Shown here piece after piece: positions 1 to 9,481 of a stretch of 64,000 bases of DNA. Numbering within the stretch: position 1 is the stretch's first letter; each line of letters begins with the position of its first letter. Source of the DNA: Marinobacterium lacunae (lineage in GTDB: Bacteria > Pseudomonadota > Gammaproteobacteria > Pseudomonadales > Balneatricaceae); contig NZ_JMQN01000047.1 in NCBI RefSeq assembly GCF_000705555.1, positions 124,001-188,000 of the forward strand, read 5' to 3'. Under the pieces are notes generated by a model, which saw nothing but the letters and a program-made list of their open reading frames with translations, searched no databases and was not told the DNA's origin. Both the position numbers and the translations under genes were made by a program.

Positions 1-213
1 TTTGACGACATGAGCGATGCTGCTCGTCAGGAAGCCCGTGAAGACATGAAAACCCTTCGTAAGCTGCGAAATAAAACGGCTGAATGGTACGGCAGTATGA
101 AAACCAGCTCTGCAGATGCGTGGGATCAGATGAAAAAAGGGTTCTCCAATGCCTACAAGGACCTCGCAGAAGCCTGGGAAAAATCTGAAAAAGCGCTCGG
201 CTCCAATCAGTAG
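1..213 (+). CDS. Helical coiled-coil protein, probably 5'-truncated by the window edge
   Basis: The reading frame is open to the first base, so this is probably the C-terminal part of a longer protein; an in-frame ATG at position 10 would otherwise give 67 residues. The sequence is hydrophilic and rich in Ala, Lys, Glu and Asp. It ends in an amphipathic helix with repeated Trp (SADAWDQMKKGF, DLAEAWEKSEKAL). This pattern resembles small bacterial coiled-coil stress proteins of the sll1863 type, in which a DAWxxLKxGxxxAW-like repeat is typical. There is no signal peptide or membrane segment in the visible part. The function is unknown and the family assignment is tentative. Confidence 0.5.
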   Translation, partial: FDDMSDAARQEAREDMKTLRKLRNKTAEWYGSMKTSSADAWDQMKKGFSNAYKDLAEAWEKSEKALGSNQ

Positions 214-312
214 CTTTGCTCAACAACCGTACTCAGCTATGCTGCGACAACTGTAGTCAGTGTGTGGAGCCCACTTCGGTCGTTAAGCACTTGGCAGCGA
301 TAGGATAGCAAA

Positions 313-924
313 ATGTCAAATTGTGGCTGTGGAGCAGAACAGGCCGATCGTTTAGAACGAAAAACGCTATTAGCGCTTCTGTCGATCAATGCGTTTATGT
401 TCGTTGTGGAGTTAACCCTGGGCTGGTTTGCGCAATCGACCGGTCTTATTGCCGATTCACTCGATATGCTGGCGGATGCGTCTGTTTATGGTTTGTCGCT
501 GTATGCCGTTGGCAAAGGGATCGTCCAGCAGGCAAAAGCTGCCAGAGTCAGCGGTTATCTCCAGATTATATTGGGGCTTGGCGTGTTGTTTGAGGCGCTG
601 CGACGCTTGCTGTTTGGTAGTGAGCCACAGAGCACCCTCATCGTTGTTGTTGGTGCCGCGGCGCTGGTTGCCAATGTCCTGTGCCTTGTGCTGATTTCCA
701 AGCACAGAGAGGGCGGGGTACACATGAGGGCGTCTTGGATATTTTCCACAAACGATGTCATCGCCAATCTGGGTGTCATGCTATCCGGCGTACTGGTTGC
801 CGTTCTGGGGAGTCGATATCCTGATCTGGTCGTCGGTGCGATCATTTCGATTATTGTGATCCGAGGTGGGATCACGATTCTTCGAGAAGCCGGAGAGTCT
901 CTGGATCCTCCCAAATGCGCCTGA
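313..924 (+). CDS. Cation diffusion facilitator (CDF)-type metal transporter without C-terminal domain
   Basis: This is a 203-residue membrane protein with about six predicted transmembrane segments, expected in the inner membrane as a divalent metal/proton antiporter. Segment 2 carries an acidic metal-site motif (residues 45-55, LIADSLDMLAD, with D48, D51 and D55). A later segment has STNDVIANLG in place of the usual HxxxD. A short Cys motif (NCGCG, residues 3-7) lies at the N-terminus. Typical CDF proteins have about 300 residues with a cytosolic ferredoxin-like C-terminal domain; here the protein ends right after the sixth segment, as in the short CDF group. An AGGA ribosome site at about 302 fits the ATG at 313. 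Metal specificity cannot be read from sequence alone. Confidence 0.8.
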   Translation: MSNCGCGAEQADRLERKTLLALLSINAFMFVVELTLGWFAQSTGLIADSLDMLADASVYGLSLYAVGKGIVQQAKAARVSGYLQIILGLGVLFEALRRLLFGSEPQSTLIVVVGAAALVANVLCLVLISKHREGGVHMRASWIFSTNDVIANLGVMLSGVLVAVLGSRYPDLVVGAIISIIVIRGGITILREAGESLDPPKCA

Positions 925-944
925 TGGGCGATGGTCGGTTATCA

Positions 945-972
945 GGCCCGGCACATGAAACCTTGCCGGGCC
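945..972. terminator. GC-rich hairpin after the CDF gene
   Basis: A perfect 9-bp inverted repeat (GGCCCGGCA / TGCCGGGCC) with a 10-nt loop lies 21 bp after the CDF stop and 32 bp beyond the stop of the convergent TRIC gene. No T-run follows on either strand, so an intrinsic terminator is possible but not typical. The same two arms recur at 5922-5942. Confidence 0.4.
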
Positions 973-1003
973 GACATGCCTGCCAGCTCACAATTGGAAA
1001 GTG

Positions 1004-1630
1004 TTAAGCCTTCTTATACGGATTCGGCAGCTTGATATTAAAACGGATCGCCAGCGCTCTTAGCAGAAAGGCGACGCAGAATCCGCCGATCAGGTCGTAG
1101 CTGTGAGGCAGCTCAAGACTGTTGAGCGACAGGTAAACCACTGAGCCTGCGAGCGCGGTCGTGATATACAGCTCCTCATTCATCAGCGTCAGATTACTGC
1201 TGCACAGCACGTCGCGGGCGATACCGCCAAAGGAGGCGGTCATCACACCCATGCAGACCGCTATCAGCGGCGTAGTGTCGAAGTTAAGCGCGACCTCCGT
1301 ACCGACCACGGCAAACAACGCCAATCCCACGGCGTCCATCCATAGCAGTGCTTTCGATAGTGATACCAGTTTAGGCGCTATGAAGTAGGTCGCAGCTGAA
1401 GCGATCAAACAGACGCTGATCCAGATCGGTTCACGGATCCAGAACACTGGCAGGTTTCCAAGCAGAAGATCGCGCAGGGTGCCGCCCCCGATACCGGTGA
1501 CGGTACCGATCAGCATAAAGCCCAGTATGTCCATGCGGTGTCGGGCGGCGTCGAGTGCGCCGGAGATGGCAAATACGGCGACGGCAGATAAGCCCATAAG
1601 GTTAACGACGGCGGTGATATCGAATGGCAT
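1004..1630 (-). CDS. TRIC-type channel / UPF0126 (YicG-like) membrane protein
   Basis: This is a 208-residue inner-membrane protein with about seven hydrophobic segments. It has the two internally repeated halves of the UPF0126/TRIC family. Each half has a glycine-rich motif that kinks a helix: GTVTGIGGGTLRDLL at about residues 42-56, and ASFGGIARDVL in the second half. Prokaryotic TRIC homologues form trimeric monovalent cation channels, and the length matches the family. It is convergent with the CDF gene. There is no operon partner. Family assignment is firm; the physiological role is not known. Confidence 0.88.
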   Translation of the reverse strand: MPFDITAVVNLMGLSAVAVFAISGALDAARHRMDILGFMLIGTVTGIGGGTLRDLLLGNLPVFWIREPIWISVCLIASAATYFIAPKLVSLSKALLWMDAVGLALFAVVGTEVALNFDTTPLIAVCMGVMTASFGGIARDVLCSSNLTLMNEELYITTALAGSVVYLSLNSLELPHSYDLIGGFCVAFLLRALAIRFNIKLPNPYKKA

Positions 1631-1739
1631 GTGAGCCCTTTTTTGACAGTTTTAACCTGAGAGGTCGTTATAGATGAATTAAACTCAATCGTCGGTCAAG
1701 AAAAGATTGTTTTTTCCAAAGTGGGAAACTTCCTAAAAT

Positions 1740-1946
1740 GTGCAGCAACTAGACATTCATGGGCACAAGATAGCAATCATGTACGATCAAAACTTCAATT
1801 CATTTTGGGCATGTCGTCGTCAGGCTGATATGGAACGTGCCGCGTATTTCAAGAAAAGTGCTCGTGCCGTGAAATCTTGGGTTGTAAGCAAGATTGCGTA
1901 CATCGCGGGCGATACTACGCTGATCGGTCGCCACCATACTCACTAA
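1740..1946 (+). CDS. Small hypothetical protein
   Basis: A 68-residue frame begins with GTG at 1740; an in-frame ATG at 1779 would give 55 residues, and no strong ribosome site decides between them. The protein is basic, contains conserved-looking aromatic and Trp residues (FNSFWACRR, KSWVVSK), and has no signal peptide or long hydrophobic segment. A good intrinsic terminator begins 31 bp after the stop, which supports a real transcription unit. I do not recognise the family. It sits alone between a minus-strand channel gene and a minus-strand cyclase gene. Confidence 0.5.
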   Translation: MQQLDIHGHKIAIMYDQNFNSFWACRRQADMERAAYFKKSARAVKSWVVSKIAYIAGDTTLIGRHHTH

Positions 1947-1976
1947 GCGCTACGCCCTTCAACACGTTTAGCAAAC

Positions 1977-2007
1977 AAGCACCTTTCGCGGTGCTTTTTT
2001 GTTTTTT
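1977..2007 (+). terminator. Intrinsic terminator of the small hypothetical gene
   Basis: Arms AAGCACC (1977-1983) and GGTGCTT (1990-1996) close a 6-nt loop and are followed by a T-rich run. This is the typical layout of a rho-independent terminator for the gene ending at 1946. Confidence 0.8.
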
Positions 2008-2146
2008 GGCTCACCTTGACGTCACATCCCGGCGTCCAGCAATCGACATTCTCTGAATAGCCGCTCTAGCACCGCTAAAGCGTCATTGGCCCGGGTGCTT
2101 TGTATTGATGGAGCTGATGCGGGGGTGGCTGCTCAATAAAGGTGTA

Positions 2147-3346
2147 TTAATCCGCTGGACGCAGTACTTCTATCGGCTCACTGATGTTGTGCAGTTCAAA
2201 ATGTCCGCAAGAGGTCCAATTCATATCCAGCGCATCGGCAAAGGCGCGGGAAACGAGCACCGGTTGATCCAGCGATTTGCACAGGCTCTCAACGCGCGCG
2301 GCTTCGTTTGCAGCCTGGCCTATTACCGTGAACTCCAGACGTGTGGGGGTGCCAATATTGCCGTATAGCACCATGCCGGGGTGCAGACCTATACCAAACT
2401 CTATTTCGGGCTCACCGTTCTCGATGCGCCGGCGGTTGAGGTCATCGCTGCGCGCGACGCTGGCAAGTGCGGCTGCTAGTGACGCCTTGCAGGCGGATTC
2501 CCGGTCGCCGAATTGGGCGATGGGAAAGATGGCAAGGGACGCATCGCCGATAAATCGCAGTATTTCGCCGCCAAATTCGGTAACGGTGCCTGCCGTTAGC
2601 TCGAAATAGTCATTCAGTACGGACAGAAACGCCTGCGCATCATACTGCTCAGCGAGTCGGCTGGAGTTGCGAAGGTCGCAGAAATAGATGACGGCATCGA
2701 TCAGTTCACTGTCACCCCGTTGTATCTGGCCCGCGTGAACGCGCTGGCCCGAATAGGAGCCGAGGTAGGCTTGAAGGATGTCATCGACCAGCCGACGGTG
2801 AGTCAGATTTTTCAGTTGCGCACACAGGGGGAGGTGAAACTTGCGGAACAGCTCCAGTTCGTCATCGCTGAAGCCATCTGGCCGAGACGACATCCAGCTG
2901 ATGACAAGGCCTTCCTGGCCATCGGGTGAAACGCTGCGATCGTTGAAGTTTGTGAGTTGCAGGAAGTAGTCGGTCGCACCGTTGTGTGCGGCCGACTTGA
3001 GCATTGGGTATTGGTCGGAGGACGTGCCGGCTTTAATCCGGATCCGGCCCTCGATTGCGCCGCTTTCGTAAAAGGGACGCACCGGGCTGCAGGTCCAGAA
3101 CGCTTTCTCGGTTATGCCGCGCGGATAGTTGTCGTTGACGACACCTGTGCCCGCCTGCCAGCTGTACGCACTCACCGCATACAGCGGGTGGAGCATCGGC
3201 AGGCCAAAGTGGACCCGGTGGAGCCGGATGCCGAAGGACTCCATTAGCTCGACCATTTCCTGCAGCAGCGAGGGCACATCCCAGTCGCGCATTGCGCCCC
3301 GATGTAGCCACTCGAGCAGGTCGTCATAGTGATCCAAAGCGGTCAT
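2147..3346 (-). CDS. Class III adenylate/guanylate cyclase domain protein
   Basis: This is a 399-residue soluble protein. The C-terminal part (about 215-380) is a class III nucleotidyl cyclase domain. The two metal-binding aspartates are present: D224 in YFCDLRNSS and D268 in RFIGDAS. The transition-state Asn/Arg pair appears in AANEAAR (N347, R351). The adenine-selecting Lys/Asp pair is not canonical: R264 stands before FIGD, and Gln follows in TVIGQ. Substrate choice is therefore uncertain, although such variants occur in bacterial homologues. The N-terminal 200 residues are an unrecognised, possibly sensory region. The XRE regulator gene lies 62 bp upstream on the same strand, so the two may be co-transcribed. 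Confidence 0.85.
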   Translation of the reverse strand: MTALDHYDDLLEWLHRGAMRDWDVPSLLQEMVELMESFGIRLHRVHFGLPMLHPLYAVSAYSWQAGTGVVNDNYPRGITEKAFWTCSPVRPFYESGAIEGRIRIKAGTSSDQYPMLKSAAHNGATDYFLQLTNFNDRSVSPDGQEGLVISWMSSRPDGFSDDELELFRKFHLPLCAQLKNLTHRRLVDDILQAYLGSYSGQRVHAGQIQRGDSELIDAVIYFCDLRNSSRLAEQYDAQAFLSVLNDYFELTAGTVTEFGGEILRFIGDASLAIFPIAQFGDRESACKASLAAALASVARSDDLNRRRIENGEPEIEFGIGLHPGMVLYGNIGTPTRLEFTVIGQAANEAARVESLCKSLDQPVLVSRAFADALDMNWTSCGHFELHNISEPIEVLRPAD

Positions 3347-3408
3347 CTTAAGGTCCTTGCCATAGCAATGTTCCTATCATCACCCAAAGACCACGGGGTG
3401 CAAGCATT

Positions 3409-4239
3409 TCAGTGTCGTGCGCGAAACAGCATCTCGCCGACGCTCATGTCGTTGCGCACCGAGTTACGGATCGACTGTTCGATAGCAGGGTCATCGACGT
3501 CGTAGAGGCCGCACAGCGCCAGCGCCTTGCGGATTCTGATCTCCTGACCGAGATATTCGTACACCACGCGGGCACAGCAGGGCATGCGTTCGCTGTTATC
3601 GGATACACCAATCTTGAGCCCTGTCAGTCGCGAAATGCGGTTCCGAAAGCTGGGAAAGAGAATCGTCTGAGTGATTTCGTGGTGGTTGAGGGTTTCGTAG
3701 TCGGTTAGAAACAGACGGTCGCTGAGCAGACAGGCGATACCCTGATAGCGGTTGTGGCAGGCCGGTTCACCTGCGTGAGGGCGCATTCTCTCGGTGCGCT
3801 GAAAGACCACCTGGCCATCGTGTGACTCAAGGCAGACCAAATTGCGCAGCAGTTTGCCCGGCGTCGACATCGACAGGTAGTACTCGAAGTAGTAGCCAAG
3901 ATAGCGCTCAAGCCCGTGACTGCCGATGCGGGAGAGCTGGTCGAGATGACTGCACGCTTGGGATGTTGTGGAGTCGGGCGTCGACGAACTCTGCGGACGT
4001 ACCTGAACCAGTCGCTCGAACTGGCCGTGGGGCAGCAGTATCTCGTGAACCTCCACCCCGAAAAACTCGCAAATGCGCCGCAACGTATTGGCGGAGGGCT
4101 TGTATTGTCCACCGAGGTAACGGTTGAACTGTGGGCGGTTGATGTTGAGCCGACGACACACTTCCGCGATCGATTTGTAGTAGGTGCACAGCAGTCGCAG
4201 ATTCTGTGCAAAGTCCTCATGCATGCCCGGCTGGTTCAT
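3409..4239 (-). CDS. XRE-family helix-turn-helix transcriptional regulator
   Basis: The first ~70 residues form a Cro/CI-type helix-turn-helix (IAEVCRRLNINRPQFNRYL, then LRRICEFFGVEVHEIL). A ~200-residue C-terminal region of unknown fold follows and could sense a ligand. I chose the ATG at 4239 because a GAGGATGGAG ribosome site precedes it; a longer frame would need a TTG at 4272. The gene lies upstream of the cyclase gene on the same strand and diverges from the symporter gene at 4420. A 15-bp direct repeat lies in the shared promoter region (4266-4318) and could be its operator. The regulated target is unknown. Confidence 0.78.
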   Translation of the reverse strand: MNQPGMHEDFAQNLRLLCTYYKSIAEVCRRLNINRPQFNRYLGGQYKPSANTLRRICEFFGVEVHEILLPHGQFERLVQVRPQSSSTPDSTTSQACSHLDQLSRIGSHGLERYLGYYFEYYLSMSTPGKLLRNLVCLESHDGQVVFQRTERMRPHAGEPACHNRYQGIACLLSDRLFLTDYETLNHHEITQTILFPSFRNRISRLTGLKIGVSDNSERMPCCARVVYEYLGQEIRIRKALALCGLYDVDDPAIEQSIRNSVRNDMSVGEMLFRARH

Positions 4240-4265
4240 GATGGCTCCATCCTCAGCTAAAAAGT

Positions 4266-4318
4266 GCGCCAAACTGCGCCTGTCTCATTTTGATGCGCAG
4301 GTAGCGCCAAACTGCGCC
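4266..4318. promoter_or_regulatory. Pair of identical 15-bp direct repeats, candidate operator
   Basis: The sequence GCGCCAAACTGCGCC occurs exactly at 4266-4280 and 4304-4318, with starts 38 bp apart. Each copy has a partial dyad (GCGCC / TGCGCC). They lie 27-79 bp upstream of the XRE regulator start and about 100-155 bp upstream of the divergent symporter gene, a natural place for autoregulation or control of both genes. The binding protein is inferred, not shown. Confidence 0.55.
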
Positions 4319-4419
4319 AATCTGTAGTCAGAGTGTCAAATTTTATCAGTGCCATACCGTTGTTTAAATGGGCGTCTTCCTAGAAAAACTTCCTACAACA
4401 AGAAAAGCGGAGATTCCCG

Positions 4420-5901
4420 ATGTTGGACTTTCTCAACGATATACTCTGGGGGAAGGTGCTAATTGCACTGCTGATAACGGTCGGTATCGGCTTTACCCTG
4501 GCTTCCCGATTCGTTCAGTTCCGGTATTTCGGACGCATGTTCCGGATACTCAGCGCCAGTCAGGCGTTTAAGAAAGACAAACACGGTCATCTCAGCTCGT
4601 TTCAGGCGTTGCTGCTTTCCGTTGCCGGTCGTGTCGGTGGCGGTAACATCGCCGGTGTCGCGGTTGCTATCACCCTGGGCGGCCCCGGCGCTATATTCTG
4701 GATGTGGATCGTCGGCCTGATGGGTATGGCGACAAGCTTCCTTGAGTGCACCCTCGCTCAAACCTACAAGCAGGCTGAGCCCGATGGCACCTATCGAGGC
4801 GGTCCTGCGCACTATATCGCCCGCGGCATGGGCAGCAAGTGGAAGTGGCTGGCAGGTGTCTACTCCGTACTGCTGCTGGTGACGTTCGGCTTCGGTTTTA
4901 CGGCGCTTCAGTCCTATGCTGTTGCCACCTCTTTTGGTGACGCGTTCGGCGTGCCGGTTTTCTACACAGGTATCGGTCTGGCAATGATCGTGGGCCTGAT
5001 CATCTTCGGTGGTGTTAAGCGTATTGCACGTGTTGCCGAGGTGCTGGTGCCGGTTATGGCACTGGGTTATATCCTGGTCGCAGGCTTTGTTCTGGCACTG
5101 AACATCGAGCGAATCCCCGATGTAGTGATGCTGATTGTGAACAGCGCTTTCGGTCTTGAACCGGTTGTTGGCGGCGGTATCGGTGCGGCGATCCTGATGG
5201 GCGTGAAGCGCGGCCTGTTCTCCAACGAAGCAGGTCTTGGCAGTGCGCCTAACGTGGCGGCGGTTGCCTATGTACCGCATCCTGCCAACCAGGGCGTGGT
5301 GCAGTCGTTCTCTGTCTTCATCGATACGCTGATCATCTGCTCGGCCACCGCTTTCATCATTTTGCTCAGTGGCGTGTACGACCCTGCCAGTGCGAATGAT
5401 ATCGGCGGCGTAGCGCTGACTCAGGCCGCTCTTGCCGAGCACGTTGGCGAGTGGGGACGCAGCTTTGTCAGCATCGCGCTGCTGTTGTTCGGCTTCAGCA
5501 CCGTGCTCTACAACTACTACCTCGGTGAGAACAGCATCAATTTCTTCAGCACCGAAAACCAGAACCTGTTTAACGGCTTCCGTGTCGCCATCATCGGTCT
5601 GGTGTGCTGGGGTGCAACCACCGATCTGGGTACTGTGTTCGCGTTTGCCGATGTCACCATGGGCTTCCTGGCACTGGTGAACCTGATTGCCCTGATCGTG
5701 CTGATCAAACCGGGTCTGCGCATTATGCGTGACTTTGACGAGCAGATCGCCGATGGCATCGAGCAGCCGGTATTCGACGCTTCACGCTTTGCCGATATGA
5801 ACGTGGATGCGGCGGCTTGGGAGATCGAGCCGGAAGATCTTGAAAAGATCAATCAGCGTCGCAGCACGCCGGTTCCCGCCAGTGGCGAGACGATTCTCTA
5901 A
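4420..5901 (+). CDS. Alanine/glycine:cation symporter family protein (AGCS)
   Basis: This is a 493-residue integral membrane protein with about 11 predicted segments, in the normal length range for the family. It has the family signature GGGNIAGVAVAITLGGPGA near residue 75 and a second conserved motif FSNEAGLGSAPNVA near residue 270. The family imports alanine, glycine or related small amino acids with Na+ or H+ across the inner membrane. It is followed by aspartase and asparaginase genes on the same strand, so its substrate here may include asparagine or aspartate; that is inference from context. A hairpin lies between it and aspA, so read-through into aspA is not certain. Confidence 0.92.
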   Translation: MLDFLNDILWGKVLIALLITVGIGFTLASRFVQFRYFGRMFRILSASQAFKKDKHGHLSSFQALLLSVAGRVGGGNIAGVAVAITLGGPGAIFWMWIVGLMGMATSFLECTLAQTYKQAEPDGTYRGGPAHYIARGMGSKWKWLAGVYSVLLLVTFGFGFTALQSYAVATSFGDAFGVPVFYTGIGLAMIVGLIIFGGVKRIARVAEVLVPVMALGYILVAGFVLALNIERIPDVVMLIVNSAFGLEPVVGGGIGAAILMGVKRGLFSNEAGLGSAPNVAAVAYVPHPANQGVVQSFSVFIDTLIICSATAFIILLSGVYDPASANDIGGVALTQAALAEHVGEWGRSFVSIALLLFGFSTVLYNYYLGENSINFFSTENQNLFNGFRVAIIGLVCWGATTDLGTVFAFADVTMGFLALVNLIALIVLIKPGLRIMRDFDEQIADGIEQPVFDASRFADMNVDAAAWEIEPEDLEKINQRRSTPVPASGETIL

Positions 5902-5921
5902 CGCTTTATAGATCCAACCCG

Positions 5922-5942
5922 GGCCCGGCATTCTGCCGGGCC
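5922..5942 (+). terminator. GC-rich hairpin between the symporter and aspA
   Basis: Arms GGCCCGGCA and TGCCGGGCC enclose a 3-nt loop. No T-run follows (TTACCG), so termination is probably partial and may set the ratio of symporter to aspA mRNA. The arm sequences match the hairpin at 945-972. Confidence 0.45.
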
Positions 5943-5988
5943 TTACCGACAACCGTTTCTCTTGTTATCACGCAAGGTGACTTTCACT

Positions 5989-7388
<1,400 letters not shown>

Positions 7389-7392
<4 letters not shown>

Positions 7393-8396
7393 TGATGAAG
7401 GTTCTGGTTATCTACACAGGAGGCACCATCGGAATGGTGCCCTCCGATCAGGGGTATGTGCCGGTTTCCGGTTTTCATGATCGTGTACTTGAGCAGCTCG
7501 GTAGCGCTGCCGATCAACTGCCAGAGTACGATCTGGTCGAGCTTGATCGGTTGATCGACAGCGCCAATGTGGTGCCGCAAGACTGGTGTGAGATAGCCAG
7601 AACGCTTGAGCGTCACTGGGCGCAGTACGATGGCTTCGTGGTGTTGCACGGTACCGATACCATGGCGTACACCGCCTCGGCGCTGTCGTTCATGCTGCGC
7701 GGTATCGACAAGCCGGTGATCCTGACCGGTTCTCAGATACCGCTGGCAGAGCTGCGCAACGATGCACTCGATAACCTGATTACCTCGTTGATGCTGGCTG
7801 CCAGCGGTGAGATTCACGAGGTGTGTGTCTACTTCAACGGTCGCCTGTTGCGCGGTAATCGGGCGCGCAAGGTGCGCAGTACCGGTTTCGATGCGTTCGA
7901 CTCACCCAACTGCCCTTGGCTGGGACAGGTTGGTATCCATATCGACCTGCGTCATGACCTCCTGCTGCCGGCGGGGACGCCTGATTTCTGCATTCCTCAA
8001 CTGGATCCGTCTGCGGTTGTGGCACTGAGCGTATTCCCGGGCATGCCCGCGCGCCTGATTGAATCAGCACTGGATGATCCCCGGGTCAGAGGGCTGGTAC
8101 TGCAAACCTACGGCGTGGGCAATCCGCCTGATGCTGATCTGGCGCTCATTGGAGCGCTGGAGCAGGCATGTGCACGGGGGGTGGCGGTGCTCAATGTCAC
8201 CCAGTGTCATCAGGGGGCGGTGAGTCAGGGAGCGTATGCCACTGGCGCTACGCTCAATCGCATCGGCGTCATTCCCGGTAGTGATCTGACACCGGAAGCG
8301 GCCTTTACCAAACTGCATCTTCTGTTGGCGCAGGACCTCTTTGGCGAGCAGTTAAGCGATGCGTTGAGTCATCCGCTGTGTGGTGAGTGCGCCTGA
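7389..8396 (+). CDS. ansA: Type I (cytosolic) L-asparaginase
   Basis: The enzyme hydrolyses L-asparagine to L-aspartate and ammonia. The 335-residue protein has both asparaginase active-site motifs: YTGGTIG (residues 9-15, nucleophilic Thr) and HGTDTM (87-92, Thr-Asp dyad). There is no signal peptide, which fits the cytosolic type I enzyme rather than periplasmic AnsB. It overlaps aspA by 4 bp and directly supplies its substrate. The next gene is convergent and ends 1 bp away from this stop. The three in-frame ATG codons at the start leave the exact first residue uncertain by two positions. Confidence 0.92.
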
Positions 8397-8397
8397 A

Positions 8398-9309
8398 CTA
8401 TCGCTTTTCAGGCGTATCTGCCAAGGGCTGATGTGCGCGGACGCGCTCCCGGAACTCGGAGGGCGTCAGTCCCGTATGTTTGCGGAAGAACCGCGAAAAA
8501 TAAGCGGCATCGTCGTATCCCAGAGAGTAGGCCACCTGCTGAATGCTCATGGTTGAATAGACGATATCGCGCTGGGCAACATGGATAATGCGTGCGTTGA
8601 TGATACTCAGCGGCGTTTGGCCCAATACCTCCTGACAAATACGGCGCAGCTGTCCCGCGGTAATACCGAGTTGGGCGGCGTAGGCGGCGACCGTTTTCAA
8701 CGATCCCAAATTGTTGTTCACCAGTGTCCGAAAGCGATCCACCTGCTCGGCCTTGCGCGTGCCGTGCACCGGGTTGGGTGCATGACGAGACTGGTCGACG
8801 CGGCGGATCTGAAGCAGCAGTGATACCAGCAGCATGTTGGCGGCGCTCTGGTCCGACTCACTGGCGATCAATGTTTCCTGCTCCACAAGGCTGAACAGTG
8901 TCTGCAGCGTCGTATGCAGGCGGCGCGTATCGGGCAGTGCCAGTACCAGCGGCTTGTCGAACATATCGGCCAGCGAGGGCAGGGCGGTCGAGATGATCGA
9001 CTCCAGCGGGCGTTGTGCAGCGGTGACCACCGAGCCATCGATACCGGCGCCCATGTCGAACCCGTGTACGGTTTGCGCGGGGATCAGTATGAAGCAGGGG
9101 GCGGTGAACTCGACGCTGCTGCCGTCGAGATGCACTACGCCGCGCTCTTTCTGCACATAGAGCAGTTGCACCAGCGCTTCATGCTGGTGGGGATCGATCT
9201 TCCATTCGTAATGCTTGGCACGTCTCGATATCGGCTCGTAATGGATCGATTCGAACCATCGTTGTTCGGGTGTCTCACCGTACAGGGCGTAGCTGGGGAT
9301 GGTGCTCAT
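8398..9309 (-). CDS. AraC-family regulator, PobR-like
   Basis: This is a 303-residue AraC/XylS regulator. The N-terminal half is a cupin-like ligand domain with the pattern of aromatic-responsive regulators (EWKIDPHQHEALVQLLY, then a conserved HGFDM). The C-terminal ~100 residues hold two helix-turn-helix motifs (LGITAGQLRRICQEVLG and IQQVAYSLGYDDAAYFSRFF). The N-terminal architecture resembles AraC-type PobR, which activates pobA with 4-hydroxybenzoate. Here the gene is divergent from a TRAP/SDR/flavoprotein operon, and pobA itself lies about 7 kb downstream. I infer that it responds to 4-hydroxybenzoate or a related ring acid and controls the operon, and perhaps pobA. Confidence 0.82.
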   Translation of the reverse strand: MSTIPSYALYGETPEQRWFESIHYEPISRRAKHYEWKIDPHQHEALVQLLYVQKERGVVHLDGSSVEFTAPCFILIPAQTVHGFDMGAGIDGSVVTAAQRPLESIISTALPSLADMFDKPLVLALPDTRRLHTTLQTLFSLVEQETLIASESDQSAANMLLVSLLLQIRRVDQSRHAPNPVHGTRKAEQVDRFRTLVNNNLGSLKTVAAYAAQLGITAGQLRRICQEVLGQTPLSIINARIIHVAQRDIVYSTMSIQQVAYSLGYDDAAYFSRFFRKHTGLTPSEFRERVRAHQPLADTPEKR

Positions 9310-9366
9310 GACTCAACTCAATACAGGTGGATGCACGAAATGTCCTAGCAGTCGCCTGTTTTGTCA

Positions 9367-9380
9367 ATTCGGATACGAAT
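9367..9380. promoter_or_regulatory. Short palindrome in the AraC/dctP divergent promoter region
   Basis: ATTCG-GATA-CGAAT is a perfect 5-bp inverted repeat in the 172-bp gap between the AraC-type regulator and the TRAP binding-protein gene. AraC proteins more often use direct repeats, so this is only a weak operator candidate. The downstream half of the gap is AT-rich and suits a promoter for the operon starting at 9482. Confidence 0.3.
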
Positions 9381-9481
9381 CCATTTTGATTATCTTGATT
9401 ACGACAGTCGGGGCGGTAAATAAAATCCGTTTTCGATGAGGATAAGCCTAATATAAATCTATAATAAGTAAAGGTTTTAAA

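Noticed and set aside
4459-5442. A 327-codon minus-strand frame
   Set aside because: It is antisense to the AGCS symporter gene, has no hydrophobic pattern or domain, and is explained by codon bias.
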